NCBI GenBank assembly: GCA_958296035.1
Contig: OY282431.1
Coordinates: 868,001-932,000, forward strand
Length of the DNA: 64,000 nucleotides
Direction of reading: 5' to 3'
Origin: Paracoccaceae bacterium
GTDB taxonomy: Bacteria; Pseudomonadota; Alphaproteobacteria; Rhodobacterales; Rhodobacteraceae
The position numbers were made by a program, and so were the translations under genes. Shown one piece after another: positions 16,044-24,023 of the stretch (the stretch's first letter is position 1; every line of letters begins with the position of its first letter). The notes below the pieces were generated by a model, which was not told the origin of the DNA, did no database searches, and was given only the letters and a program-made list of their open reading frames with translations.

Positions 16044-18130
16044 TCCTGGGGGGGGGGGGGTACATCAGTATACAAACCACTTCGCTCGAAAACGGTGCGA
16101 AATATCGATGAATCTGCCGAGGTCGCACCCGCATATCCGAGTGACGCACTTCCGCTACGCTCGATAATCGCCAGCATACAGCGTTTCCGTGCCGATCGTG
16201 CGGTGGCGGTCAGTTTCCTTCGCACTACCTGCTCATTCCCGATGACCGGCGTGTCAGGAAAGCGGCGTTCGAAGATTCTCGTCAACACGTCGCCTGAATC
16301 TTGGCCCGATGCGAAGTCATACCGATGACCAGCGGATACCCATATAACTTCACCGTGATCCGTATTCATTAGATCGTCGAGTGTCCGGTGAAGCAGCAGT
16401 TCTGCCTCTACCTGCAACTCGCCAAGTTCGCGGACAACGAGAGGGTCAGTGTCAACAATGTCAGATCTCCCTAACAGCGAACGAATTGCAACGAGCTCCG
16501 CCAGACTGTCCTTAACTTCAGTTGCCCGGCGTGGCAACGCGACAATCGCGTGCTCTGGAAGCGAGCTTATGGCATCAAGAAGGTCGGAGTTTTCAATCGA
16601 CGCGTCGACAACCAAGGCAACCAGTGCATCTTCACGGTCTGCAGTCTGCGCAAGCTTAGTCAGCCCGTTGGCGCTCATAAGGTTTTGTGAAAGTTCAAAT
16701 CGTCCGGGGGCAAATCGTGTGATCAAATGCTGATGGTTGTAGCGGGGAGCGGTATAGGCGACGGGTGGAAACAGACGTTCAAGTGTGGATACTACGTCTT
16801 GTGAACCAGAAAACTGCTTGACTTCTTCAGCAATCAAGCCTTGGAGGTCGAGGTCAGGTCCGTGCCACAATGACATGTCATCAACGCGGCTTCGATGAAG
16901 CAAAATCTTCCGCTCTACTAATCGGTCGATCTCAGCGTCGGTTTCGTCGACAGGAATAGAAGTTCCTGCCGCGACTGCAAAGGCGAGACGGTTCCGTTGC
17001 AGTCTTCGCCGCTCTCCTACATTTCCGAGCTGCAGTAGAGCAGTTGCCTTTACGATATGTTCTTGCAAGGCCGTATCTGATCTGGAAAGTGCGGTTTCCG
17101 CTTCGACGTAGCGCCGAAATGTTCCACCTATGCCCGTATCCCTGCGCATGGCCGGGACCAGGAAGTCATAAAGTTTGTCTAACCCAATCGTGCATTCTGG
17201 GCTTATGGCGACGGTCTCGTCGAGAAAACGGGAAACGGTTCGCTGATATTGTGCTATTTGCGCAGCCAGCCTAGGCAACAAGTCCAGAGCTGCGGGTGTT
17301 AGCGGTTTTGTCCGAACTAGAAGATGCTCGAGTGCTTTGGCATCACTGAAGTCCGGAAAAAACCCGAGAGACAGTGCATCTGCGGCAATAGTTCTGCCTA
17401 TATGGCCGCGATTGTTGTCAACCTTTCGTGCAATCAGTTCGTAGTCGTCAGCCCAGTCATCAACCAATCTCAAACTGTCGAACCGGCCTTCAATCTTGCT
17501 CCAGGACCACCGAGCGTCGTCCAAAACCCGGCTGGCGTAGCGGTCGAATCCCATGTGCATCAGCGTCGTGAGTGTCACAGTCGGGCGCTTGCGGCGAACC
17601 GTCCATTCCGCTAGGTCCTGAACGGCTAGCAGATCCTCTTCCTTTCCTTCGCGAGCCGTTGACTCGAGATGCTGGCCAAACTCATCCCAAACAATTGCCA
17701 GATGCTCCACGCCGTCCTGACGAAGCTTGCCGACTAGACTGCTCAGTGCTTTCCTCACACTAGTTGGGGGATCGATGTTTGCCTGTTGGCAGAGAGTCTG
17801 CGCCAGATTAAGGCATTTTCCATGTAGCAAGAGTGCGAAGGCACTGCCGGCTGACGATTTGAGCGCTCGCGCCAGCTTCTCGTCCGCCTTTGCAATCTTG
17901 TGGATCAATTCCTCTGCATGTGCTGAGTCGCCTTGCAGGATCGTAATCCCAGCCAAGGCGGCCATCGATTTGCCGGCACCATATGGTGCGATAATGCGGG
18001 TTGCCCGACTGCTGCCAGAATTACAAATCGCCTCGATAACCCGAATTGATTTTTGGGTTGCACAGAAATCCTCAAGTGCCTCCGGCCTGCGGAGGTCTTC
18101 GGCAATGTTTATGGAATAGATCTGGTTCAC
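15899..18130 (-). CDS. sspC: SspC ATPase, N-terminal segment, out of frame after poly-C tract
   Basis: Encodes 743 residues as sequenced, but homology-like sequence ends at about residue 690. After four prolines from the poly-C tract, the remaining 50 residues are out-of-frame readthrough of the downstream segment. Walker A APYGAGKS is at residues 48-55 and a Walker B-like HLAIVWDEFG follows at about 190. SspC is the ATPase of the phosphorothioate modification complex, acting with SspB nickase and SspD. The GTG start overlaps the sspB stop as GTGA. The full-length product would be about 1,060 residues; as sequenced, the modification complex would be incomplete. Confidence 0.82.
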   Translation of the reverse strand: MNQIYSINIAEDLRRPEALEDFCATQKSIRVIEAICNSGSSRATRIIAPYGAGKSMAALAGITILQGDSAHAEELIHKIAKADEKLARALKSSAGSAFALLLHGKCLNLAQTLCQQANIDPPTSVRKALSSLVGKLRQDGVEHLAIVWDEFGQHLESTAREGKEEDLLAVQDLAEWTVRRKRPTVTLTTLMHMGFDRYASRVLDDARWSWSKIEGRFDSLRLVDDWADDYELIARKVDNNRGHIGRTIAADALSLGFFPDFSDAKALEHLLVRTKPLTPAALDLLPRLAAQIAQYQRTVSRFLDETVAISPECTIGLDKLYDFLVPAMRRDTGIGGTFRRYVEAETALSRSDTALQEHIVKATALLQLGNVGERRRLQRNRLAFAVAAGTSIPVDETDAEIDRLVERKILLHRSRVDDMSLWHGPDLDLQGLIAEEVKQFSGSQDVVSTLERLFPPVAYTAPRYNHQHLITRFAPGRFELSQNLMSANGLTKLAQTADREDALVALVVDASIENSDLLDAISSLPEHAIVALPRRATEVKDSLAELVAIRSLLGRSDIVDTDPLVVRELGELQVEAELLLHRTLDDLMNTDHGEVIWVSAGHRYDFASGQDSGDVLTRIFERRFPDTPVIGNEQVVRRKLTATARSARKRCMLAIIERSGSASLGYAGATSADSSIFRTVFERSGLYTDVPPPPQEWASGYIRTRFQIPAPARPGSTLNDSFLHRVNHVHALINLSTGLPRHH
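16048..16060. repeat. 13-base homopolymer in sspC (G on plus, C in the gene), candidate contingency locus
   Basis: Thirteen consecutive G on the plus strand, read as CCC codons (proline) within sspC. The 5' frame continues GTA plus 13 C plus CAG and then runs out of frame. The 3' frame needs 14 or 11 C to follow the same GTA. The break between the two frames falls exactly at this tract. Long poly-G/C runs slip during replication and are known phase-variation switches in restriction-modification genes. They are also a common place for assembly error. Confidence 0.9.
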
Positions 18131-19035
18131 GAGGATGAAGACTTCGCAACATATCCCGCGCGATTGTAAAACAGGCCTGCCCAGGTGGCTGAGCGAGCAC
18201 TCCGAACGGCAATTGTGGATCTGCCTGCTAAGCTGCGAACATCCATGCGCGCCGCACCTAACTGTTGAGCACCCGACGAAGCAACCTCAAGCAATTGTTC
18301 ACGGTTCCGGCCAAGCATACTGGCGACCTGTGAGATTGCGGCATCCGAGATCAAGATGTCAATTTCGACATCTTCATCAAGCAAATGAGACGGTTTCTTG
18401 GCAGCGATTGACGACAGCACTAGTCCAAGCGTTTCTGGTGGCATAGGTGTCGGTTCAGATCGTTCGTATCTGTCGGCCGTGCATAGATGGCGCAACAAAT
18501 TGAGCCGGTGCAAAGAACAGCCAAGATTATCTTCTGGGTCGCCAACGGACCTTGGCACCGGCACCGCGTAGGCTTGCAAAACCGTTGAAACTTCACGTTG
18601 GACACGCTTGATGGTCAATGGCTTGCCGCTCTTCGTTCGGGTGCTTTGGTGCATGCTTTCGACCAGGGTTGCGCGATCGAAACGAGACGGGCGTCGATGA
18701 GAAAAAAACCATGGAAGCGAGGATTTGGTACCAACAGTCATCGCATTAGCATGTACAAACCACCACGTACCAAGTGATGTCATGTAGGGGTCAAACCTGG
18801 CAACTGTCTTGCCGAAGCTTGAAAGCACCAGTGGCTTGTTGTGTCCTGGACGTTCGGCCAGCCCCGTCACGCGCAACCACCAGCCAATTGATCTCGCCAT
18901 GTTACGCCCAACTCCCAACGCGTCGGCAACATCTACCCTGGAAAATGCTCCGGAGCAATTGTTCCACAAATGAAGCATGCCCTTGGTAAGCCAACCCGGA
19001 CGCGGGTAAAACGTTTCGTGTCCACCGAGTTTCAT
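18127..19035 (-). CDS. sspB: SspB, DUF4007 DNA-nicking subunit
   Basis: A 302-residue protein opening with KLGGHETFYPRPGWLTKG, the characteristic start of DUF4007 proteins. In the Ssp phosphorothioation system the DUF4007 protein SspB nicks DNA so that sulfur can be placed on one strand. No catalytic residues can be assigned with certainty from sequence alone. It overlaps sspA upstream as ATGA and sspC downstream as GTGA, so it is firmly in the operon. DUF4007 also occurs in other defence loci, but with SspA and SspD on either side the SspB call is strong. Confidence 0.87.
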   Translation of the reverse strand: MKLGGHETFYPRPGWLTKGMLHLWNNCSGAFSRVDVADALGVGRNMARSIGWWLRVTGLAERPGHNKPLVLSSFGKTVARFDPYMTSLGTWWFVHANAMTVGTKSSLPWFFSHRRPSRFDRATLVESMHQSTRTKSGKPLTIKRVQREVSTVLQAYAVPVPRSVGDPEDNLGCSLHRLNLLRHLCTADRYERSEPTPMPPETLGLVLSSIAAKKPSHLLDEDVEIDILISDAAISQVASMLGRNREQLLEVASSGAQQLGAARMDVRSLAGRSTIAVRSARSATWAGLFYNRAGYVAKSSSS

Positions 19036-20168
19036 GCCAGACCGCCCATTAGCGCGCGCAAACAGGTCACCTCGTCCGCGATCGCTTCAATTGCACGTTC
19101 AATGTCCCGAGAAGAATTGTCGACTGCAAAAGCAAACCTTACGCTGGAGAAGGCTTGCTCCTGAGAAAGACCCATTGCCAATAGAGTAGGCGACGGCTCA
19201 GGGGAGCCCGATGTGCATGCCGATGTCTGAGAGCAGAGGATATTCCGGCTTTCAAGGCGCGCAACCAATGCGGTTCCGTCCACGCCCGAGAACGTGATAT
19301 TGCTTGTATTCGGCAATCGGTCAACCTGCGCACTGTTGACACTTATGCCCGAGAGAAGTTCTCCCAAGCTGGTCTCGAAGTTGTTGCGCAACTGCCTCAA
19401 TCGCTCGACTTCAATACCAAGATTGCGCAACCTGAGATCACATGCCACGCCCAGCCCGACAATTCCAGCGACATTTTCGGTTCCGCCACGAAGGCCCTTT
19501 TCTTGTTTTCCTCCGACCTGAATGACGGGCAGCTCGGCATCTGCATTCATGATGATGAGAGCACCGACACCTTTTGGCGCGTGAAACTTGTGGCCTGAAA
19601 GCGTCAGATAACTGACTTTGCATGATTTAAGATTGACCGGTTTGCGACCAACAACTTGGGAGGCATCCACAAGGACGGGAGCTCCGTGGTGCTCCGCACA
19701 ATTACAAATTGCCGAGAGGTCTTGAAGAGTTCCTGTCTCCCCACTGGCCCAAGCAACAGCAATCAGCGCGGGAAAGTCGACCAAAATGCGGTCCAGTGCC
19801 GCTATGTCCCAACGTCCGTTTCGGTCAACCGGAATGAAATGTAAATCTTCCCCGGCATAGTGTCGGTAAACGCCAGACAACGAAGGATGCTCGGTGTGTG
19901 ATATAATCAACCGGTATCGCGCCTCTCGATAGTGGCGTTGAACGGCCTCGTTTCCCTCAGTGGCACCCGATGTGAAAACGATGTTATCTTCTGCAACTGA
20001 CAACAGCCTTGCCAGACGCCTGCGTGCCAATGAAACCGCCCTTGCTGCAGCTTGTCCAAGACTGTGCTGGCTTGACGGATTGCCCCACACATTCTGCAGC
20101 GTGTGTGTAACGGCCTTGACAACTTCTTCGGCGGGCCGTGTCGTTGCATTGTTGTCGATATAGATCAC
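19032..20168 (-). CDS. sspA: SspA/DndA-like cysteine desulfurase, PLP-dependent
   Basis: A 378-residue class V aminotransferase-fold cysteine desulfurase. The N-terminal YIDNNATTRP, the PLP lysine in SGHKFH (K194) and the catalytic cysteine in SACTSGS (C318) are all present, so it should be active. It removes sulfur from L-cysteine as a persulfide for SspD to use in DNA phosphorothioation. It is the first gene of the operon, with a GTG start. IscS/NifS-type housekeeping enzymes share the fold, but the overlap with DUF4007 sspB assigns it to the modification system. The upstream region runs into IS66 remnants, so the native promoter may have been altered. Confidence 0.87.
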   Translation of the reverse strand: MIYIDNNATTRPAEEVVKAVTHTLQNVWGNPSSQHSLGQAAARAVSLARRRLARLLSVAEDNIVFTSGATEGNEAVQRHYREARYRLIISHTEHPSLSGVYRHYAGEDLHFIPVDRNGRWDIAALDRILVDFPALIAVAWASGETGTLQDLSAICNCAEHHGAPVLVDASQVVGRKPVNLKSCKVSYLTLSGHKFHAPKGVGALIIMNADAELPVIQVGGKQEKGLRGGTENVAGIVGLGVACDLRLRNLGIEVERLRQLRNNFETSLGELLSGISVNSAQVDRLPNTSNITFSGVDGTALVARLESRNILCSQTSACTSGSPEPSPTLLAMGLSQEQAFSSVRFAFAVDNSSRDIERAIEAIADEVTCLRALMGGLA

Positions 20169-20309
20169 GATGCGGAAGTAGGGCTAGATGACTAGCGTGG
20201 CTCTTGCTGCTTGGTTTTGGGTTAGCCGGTAGGGCGCAGGTTCGTCGGTTCCGGCGGCCTCTGGGTGCAAGTAATGGAACTTGCCCATTTAGGCAAACCA
20301 ATGAATTAG

Positions 20310-20645
20310 CCATCGTGAGGTCTGCAAGCTGGTCTCCGGGCGCACGACAGCGCATGTGGCCCGCTTCATCACCCCGGTCTGCAAGCGCCGTGATACCGGT
20401 GCCTTCATACGGGCCCCGGTGCCGGCGTCGCTATTCGAGGGCAGTTGCGCCGATGTCAGCTTTGTGGCCCGCATGCTGACCGACAGGTTCACCTGGCCTA
20501 TGCCCCTCTATCGCCAGCGCCGGCGTCTGGCGGCATTCATGTCAGCTGCTCGAGCCTCGGGAGCTGGACCCGTCGTGCCATTGACCTCTTGCGTCCTGTC
20601 GCCGAGGCGCAGTGGCGCTCTGTGCTGCGTAGCGGTGTTATATTG
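20310..20645 (+). pseudogene. IS66-family transposase (TnpC) internal fragment, frameshifted
   Basis: A fragment resembling the central region of IS66 transposase. One frame reads APVPASLFEG and then FVARMLTDRFTWPMPLYRQR, like the APAP...LLAHVL...PLYRQ section. After a frameshift near 20,540, another frame reads LGSWTRRAIDLLRPV, like the following LADWVGRAA..LLRPL section. Neither the N-terminal part nor the C-terminal catalytic part is present. It lies on the opposite strand from the nearby tnpA and tnpB remnants, so the element was rearranged or two copies decayed here. Confidence 0.65.
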
Positions 20646-20919
20646 CACATTATTTCATCCCAGTAGTAGGGAAACCCGGCGAATTATACTGAGCCCGATT
20701 TAACGAGAATCTGATATAAAACGCCAGGGTGCAGTTGCCCGGGATAGCCCTGTCCGCGGTCACCTGTGGAGCGCTGTTGTTTCCCAGGTAGATTCCAAAG
20801 TCAATTCCCGGATTGATCCACTACGGCATGGGACAATTTGTTCCGTTGTGCGCCGACAGTGTCAAAGGGTTGTGAACGCCTGCCGGGATCATCCGGAACA
20901 CATCATCATCCGGCTCCCG
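20646..20919. other. Sequence between opposed IS66 remnants, no gene seen
   Basis: No recognisable coding sequence. It joins a plus-strand TnpC fragment to a minus-strand tnpB remnant and presumably contains a rearrangement junction. I did not find matching terminal inverted repeats by eye. Confidence 0.4.
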
Positions 20920-21256
20920 TCAGGCAGCCAGGGCGTACCGTTTGCGTTGTCTTGACTTGATGATGTCGAGGCCATCAAGCAGCGCCATGAGCCCGGTGGC
21001 CGAGAGCGGCTCGGCCGGACTGGCGGAGACAAGCCCCTTGAAAAGACCGCACGCCAGGCGCCTGGACCAGATCCAGGTGCCGCCCTGGTCGAAGGCGATG
21101 ACCTTGAGCATGGTCCGCCGCCGATTGCGGAAGACATACCAGGCCCCCGAGGCGGTTGCGAACCAGGGCTGAAAGCCCGTCATGGGTCATGCGCATGGCG
21201 GCGGGTTCGGTGGCCAGCCAGATGTGGCGCCGGTCGGGAAAGCCGGACCCGATCAT
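20920..21256 (-). pseudogene. IS66 TnpB (Orf2), broken by a frameshift
   Basis: The start reads IGSGFPDRRHIWLATEPAAM, like the RVWLATG..DMRKG opening of IS66 TnpB. The end reads WYVFRNRRRTMLKVIAFDQG and then MALLDGLD, the conserved TnpB core and tail. The two halves are in different frames, with the change near a GGGGG run around 21,147. The ATG start overlaps the tnpA stop as ATGA, as in intact IS66 elements. Not functional as sequenced. Confidence 0.75.
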
Positions 21257-21528
21257 GAGCGGCGTATCCGCAAGACAACATCGGGGCCGAGTGCGCGTTC
21301 GATATTCCATCCTGGCGGGGCCGCTTCCGTCTGTACCGATGCGGCGTCCTTGCGGAAGCGCCGGCACCATCTCCGGAAGGTCTTGTTACGGATGCCCTGG
21401 GTGTCGCAGAATTCCCTTTGTGTCAGCGCCGATGACTGCCAGGTGTCATGGAGCGCCTGCCATTGTTCACGGCTACGAGCGGGCGCCCGCACCGGCGTGG
21501 GTGATGTCTGTGCAATGCCGTTCTCCAT
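21253..21528 (-). CDS. tnpA: IS66 TnpA (Orf1)-like protein
   Basis: A 91-residue protein with the TnpA helix-turn-helix pattern: SREQWQALHDTWQSSALTQR followed by FCDTQGIRNKTFRRWCRRFR. It overlaps the broken tnpB by 4 bases. No intact tnpC follows on this strand, so the element cannot move by itself. Confidence 0.7.
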   Translation of the reverse strand: MENGIAQTSPTPVRAPARSREQWQALHDTWQSSALTQREFCDTQGIRNKTFRRWCRRFRKDAASVQTEAAPPGWNIERALGPDVVLRIRRS

Positions 21529-21601
21529 GGGCCAATTTCCTTTTCTGATAGCGGTTTGATACCGGCTTCAGATGCTCGGAGAACAGCGACTGATCGTCAA
21601 C

Positions 21602-21790
21602 AGCCAATCGGGGCTCCCTCGTTTGCCCGCTTACATACTATCGCCCCCTGTGGCGTGCCCCTGCCGGCATCTGGCAAGCCATGTCCTGCGCCGTCTGCGG
21701 TACGATTTCCAGCACCGCAATGGCTTCCAATGTTATTTTCCAAGATACCATGAGGTTTGCGCTCTGCGAACAATGGCAATCGACAGAGTG
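21602..21790 (+). pseudogene. Possible DUF4338/DruA-like transposase-associated fragment
   Basis: A short stretch reading CRHLASHVLRRLRYDFQHRN resembles the LASHVL..R...DW..RYG segment of DUF4338 proteins found in transposons. The surroundings in the same frame to 21,973 are not recognisable. Weak call based on one motif; it is embedded among other mobile-element debris. Confidence 0.3.
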
Positions 21791-21992
21791 CAATTGTTGC
21801 AACCGGCAGGGAGCCCAACACAGCCTGCCTTGGAAGCGGAAGCAGCCCCTGCCACCCATGCCGTCCTTGAGGTGAGCGGCAAGAGTTGGTTGCTTGCCAT
21901 CGGCGATGCCTTCAAGATTGAAAGGATCAGCCTGCATCAGCTGGAGGCAGCCGACATCAGGGGAGTTGTGTAAAGGGAAAAGAACGCTTCCT

Positions 21993-22379
21993 TCACCATA
22001 CCCGAATTACGCCGAAACCGTCGAACACCGGGTCGACCGAGACTACGGGAAACTCGCGCGCCAAAGCCTGAGCGGCAAGCAACCGGTCGAACGGATCGCG
22101 ATGAAGGCCCGGCAAGCGCCCTGCACGTTCTACATCGGCGACGCCGATCGCTAATTCCACGAAACCCTGCCCGGCAATGTGGCCCGCGACATCGACCGCG
22201 ACGGCCTCGCATCCTGGCAGCTTGCCAATCCTGAACTTGGTTGTGATCTCCCAAACCGATGCCGCGCTGACCACAACGTCGTTCAACTCGTTCGCGATCA
22301 CTTCTCGCGCCACACCGGAAAGTCGCCCGCTATCTGCCATCCACCATAGGAACGCATGAGTATCCAGCAATACCTGCAC
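21993..22379 (-). CDS. PIN-domain toxin, VapC family
   Basis: A 128-residue PIN domain starting at GTG 22,379: VQVLLDTHAFLWWM carries the first acidic residue, AASVWEITTK the second region, and HRDPFDRLLAAQA the third acidic cluster, in the D..E..D order of PIN ribonucleases. A longer upstream frame exists but overlaps the antitoxin gene and lacks PIN features, so the GTG start 2 bases after the antitoxin stop is preferred. It probably cleaves RNA when not held by its antitoxin. It sits at the island edge, where it could stabilise the region. Confidence 0.82.
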   Translation of the reverse strand: MQVLLDTHAFLWWMADSGRLSGVAREVIANELNDVVVSAASVWEITTKFRIGKLPGCEAVAVDVAGHIAGQGFVELAIGVADVERAGRLPGLHRDPFDRLLAAQALAREFPVVSVDPVFDGFGVIRVW

Positions 22380-22381
22380 CG

Positions 22382-22615
22382 CTACCGACCTTCCCACGCC
22401 GTCAGCTCGTCCTTCGGCAAGGGATCGAAGAAGGAATCGGGAACGACGATCTTCCCCTTGAGTAGATCGGGCTGGCGCTTTATGGGCGCCTTGCACGCGA
22501 CGAGACGCGCGACGGGCTCGCCCCGCCGGGCAATGACGACGTCCTCGCCGGCTTCGAAGCGCGCCAACAATCGGGAAAGTTCGGTCTTGGCTTGATGGAC
22601 ATTGACGAAGTACAT
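22382..22615 (-). CDS. Phd/YefM-type antitoxin
   Basis: A 77-residue protein reading FVNVHQAKTELSRLLARFE and then EDVVIARRGEPVARLV, the classic Phd/YefM antitoxin fold. The C-terminal third should bind and block the adjacent PIN toxin, and the complex usually represses its own promoter. It directly precedes the toxin gene by 2 bases. Confidence 0.85.
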   Translation of the reverse strand: MYFVNVHQAKTELSRLLARFEAGEDVVIARRGEPVARLVACKAPIKRQPDLLKGKIVVPDSFFDPLPKDELTAWEGR

Positions 22616-22759
22616 GACCTTCCACCCTGCTTGGGCTCAATCTAGCTAACTAGATGGCTAGAAGTGTCATTTAGTCAATGGCGCGAGCGAGGGACAATCG
22701 GACTCGAGGCGCTATACTTCAGTGCATTTTCCGTTCCCCCAACATCGCGGGCATCTCCC

Positions 22760-22965
22760 GGCACAGGGTAACGCGGCTAGCCGAGGCACTGGACCATCTG
22801 GAGGACCGCGACGCGGCGGCGAGGCCATCCACGGCAATCTCGGGACCATCCTCGAATGGGCCAGTGCCGGGCCTGGAAACAAGAGGACCGATGTCCCTAT
22901 GCCGGCGATGTCGGTCCCGGTGGTTGCGGGGGAGGGCCTTACAGCTGGCTCTCGCCAACTGCTGC
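22760..22965 (+). pseudogene. Serine recombinase, C-terminal remnant, frameshifted
   Basis: Two frames together resemble the last 60 residues of large alphaproteobacterial serine recombinases. One frame gives RLAEALDHLEDRDAA. After a shift, the other gives AIHGNLGTILEWASAG, then VPVVAGEGLTAGSRQL, matching the EAIRGLI...LHGDLG.IL and SVVAGAGFEP..FRL pattern of that family tail. The catalytic domain is gone. The remnant lies directly between the toxin-antitoxin pair and ltaE, marking where an element probably integrated. Confidence 0.55.
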
Positions 22966-22972
22966 GCAGTCT

Positions 22973-24022
22973 CTATGAGACTGTGTCGAGGAAACGGACA
23001 ATCTCTTCTTCTGAAGTTGACCAACTGCACACAAGACGTGCGCTGACCAATTCGTCCGGGTCTCCATCAAGCGACTGAGTGTGTGGCCACAGATAGTACT
23101 CCGCGCCGCATTCCAATGCCCTGCGATGTCGATCGCGAGTAAGCGAAGCGAACACCATATTGGCCTGAACCGGATGGAGCAGAGGGTCTGGAAACAAGGC
23201 ATCCAATCCCCGCGCAAGCTGGTCTGCGCGTATATTTGCGCGACTTGCCAGGTCCAGCCAAAGCCCACCTTCAAGATATCGCTTCATTTGCGCAGACAAG
23301 TACCTGTGCTTGGAGGCAAGGTGCCCGCCGCGCTTCCGTCGCAATTCGAACTCCCAGGACAAGGACGGATCAAACAGAATCACGGCTTCAACCCCGAGCA
23401 GTCCGTTCTTGGCACCTCCAAGCGAAAGCACATCGATTCCAGACCGCCAGGAGAGCTCAGCCGGCGTACATCCCAGGTGGGCCAGCGCGTTGGCAAACCG
23501 CGCCCCGTCCATGTGACACCGCAAGCCGAAACTCTTGGCTATATCCATCAATCCGGCAACCTCTGCGGGGGTATAGCAGGTGCCGGTTTCGGTAACATTG
23601 GTCAGCGTGATGGCTCCACGTTGCACATTGTGAACACCGAGAACGCCGGTGTTCGAGATCTTTTGCCGTAATTCCTCAGGATCAATCTTGCCGTGCGCTC
23701 CGCCGACCAGCACCAGCTTGCACCCCCCTGTGTAGAATTCCGGCGCCCCGCACTCGTCCTGTTCGGCGTGGGCCAGTTCATGACAATACACGGCTGACCA
23801 GGGGGGACACAGGCAAGCCAGCGAGAGGGCATTGGCAGCTGTTCCGGACAGCACCAGGAAGACCTCTGCCGCCGGAGCTTCAAAGAGCTCGCGGATATAT
23901 TCACGAACCTGCTGCATAGGCTCGTCGGCACCGTAGGACTTCGCGTGTCCCGTGTTCTGTTCCAGCACCGCTGACATAATCTCGTCAGCCGCCGGACTCG
24001 CATTGTCTGAGGAAAAATACAC
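22973..24022 (-). CDS. ltaE: L-threonine aldolase, low specificity, PLP-dependent
   Basis: A 349-residue fold type I PLP enzyme. Conserved features are the FSSDNASP start, HVYC-like YCHELAHAEQDECGAPEF, HMDGARFANAL for cofactor binding, and the Schiff-base lysine in SLGGAKNG (K205). It splits L-threonine or allo-threonine to glycine and acetaldehyde. The GTG start is one base after the ycgN stop, so it is last in the ppaC-to-ltaE run. It is the first housekeeping gene next to the mobile island and is intact. Confidence 0.9.
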   Translation of the reverse strand: MYFSSDNASPAADEIMSAVLEQNTGHAKSYGADEPMQQVREYIRELFEAPAAEVFLVLSGTAANALSLACLCPPWSAVYCHELAHAEQDECGAPEFYTGGCKLVLVGGAHGKIDPEELRQKISNTGVLGVHNVQRGAITLTNVTETGTCYTPAEVAGLMDIAKSFGLRCHMDGARFANALAHLGCTPAELSWRSGIDVLSLGGAKNGLLGVEAVILFDPSLSWEFELRRKRGGHLASKHRYLSAQMKRYLEGGLWLDLASRANIRADQLARGLDALFPDPLLHPVQANMVFASLTRDRHRRALECGAEYYLWPHTQSLDGDPDELVSARLVCSWSTSEEEIVRFLDTVS

Positions 24023-24023
24023 G

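Noticed and set aside
14074-20168. Dnd-type (double-stranded) phosphorothioation modification genes
   Set aside because: No DndB, DndD or DndE-like protein is present, the PP-loop enzyme is short, and a DUF4007 protein is present, which fits Ssp.
23081-23671. Plus-strand open frame of 196 residues
   Set aside because: Antisense to ltaE; no recognisable motif.
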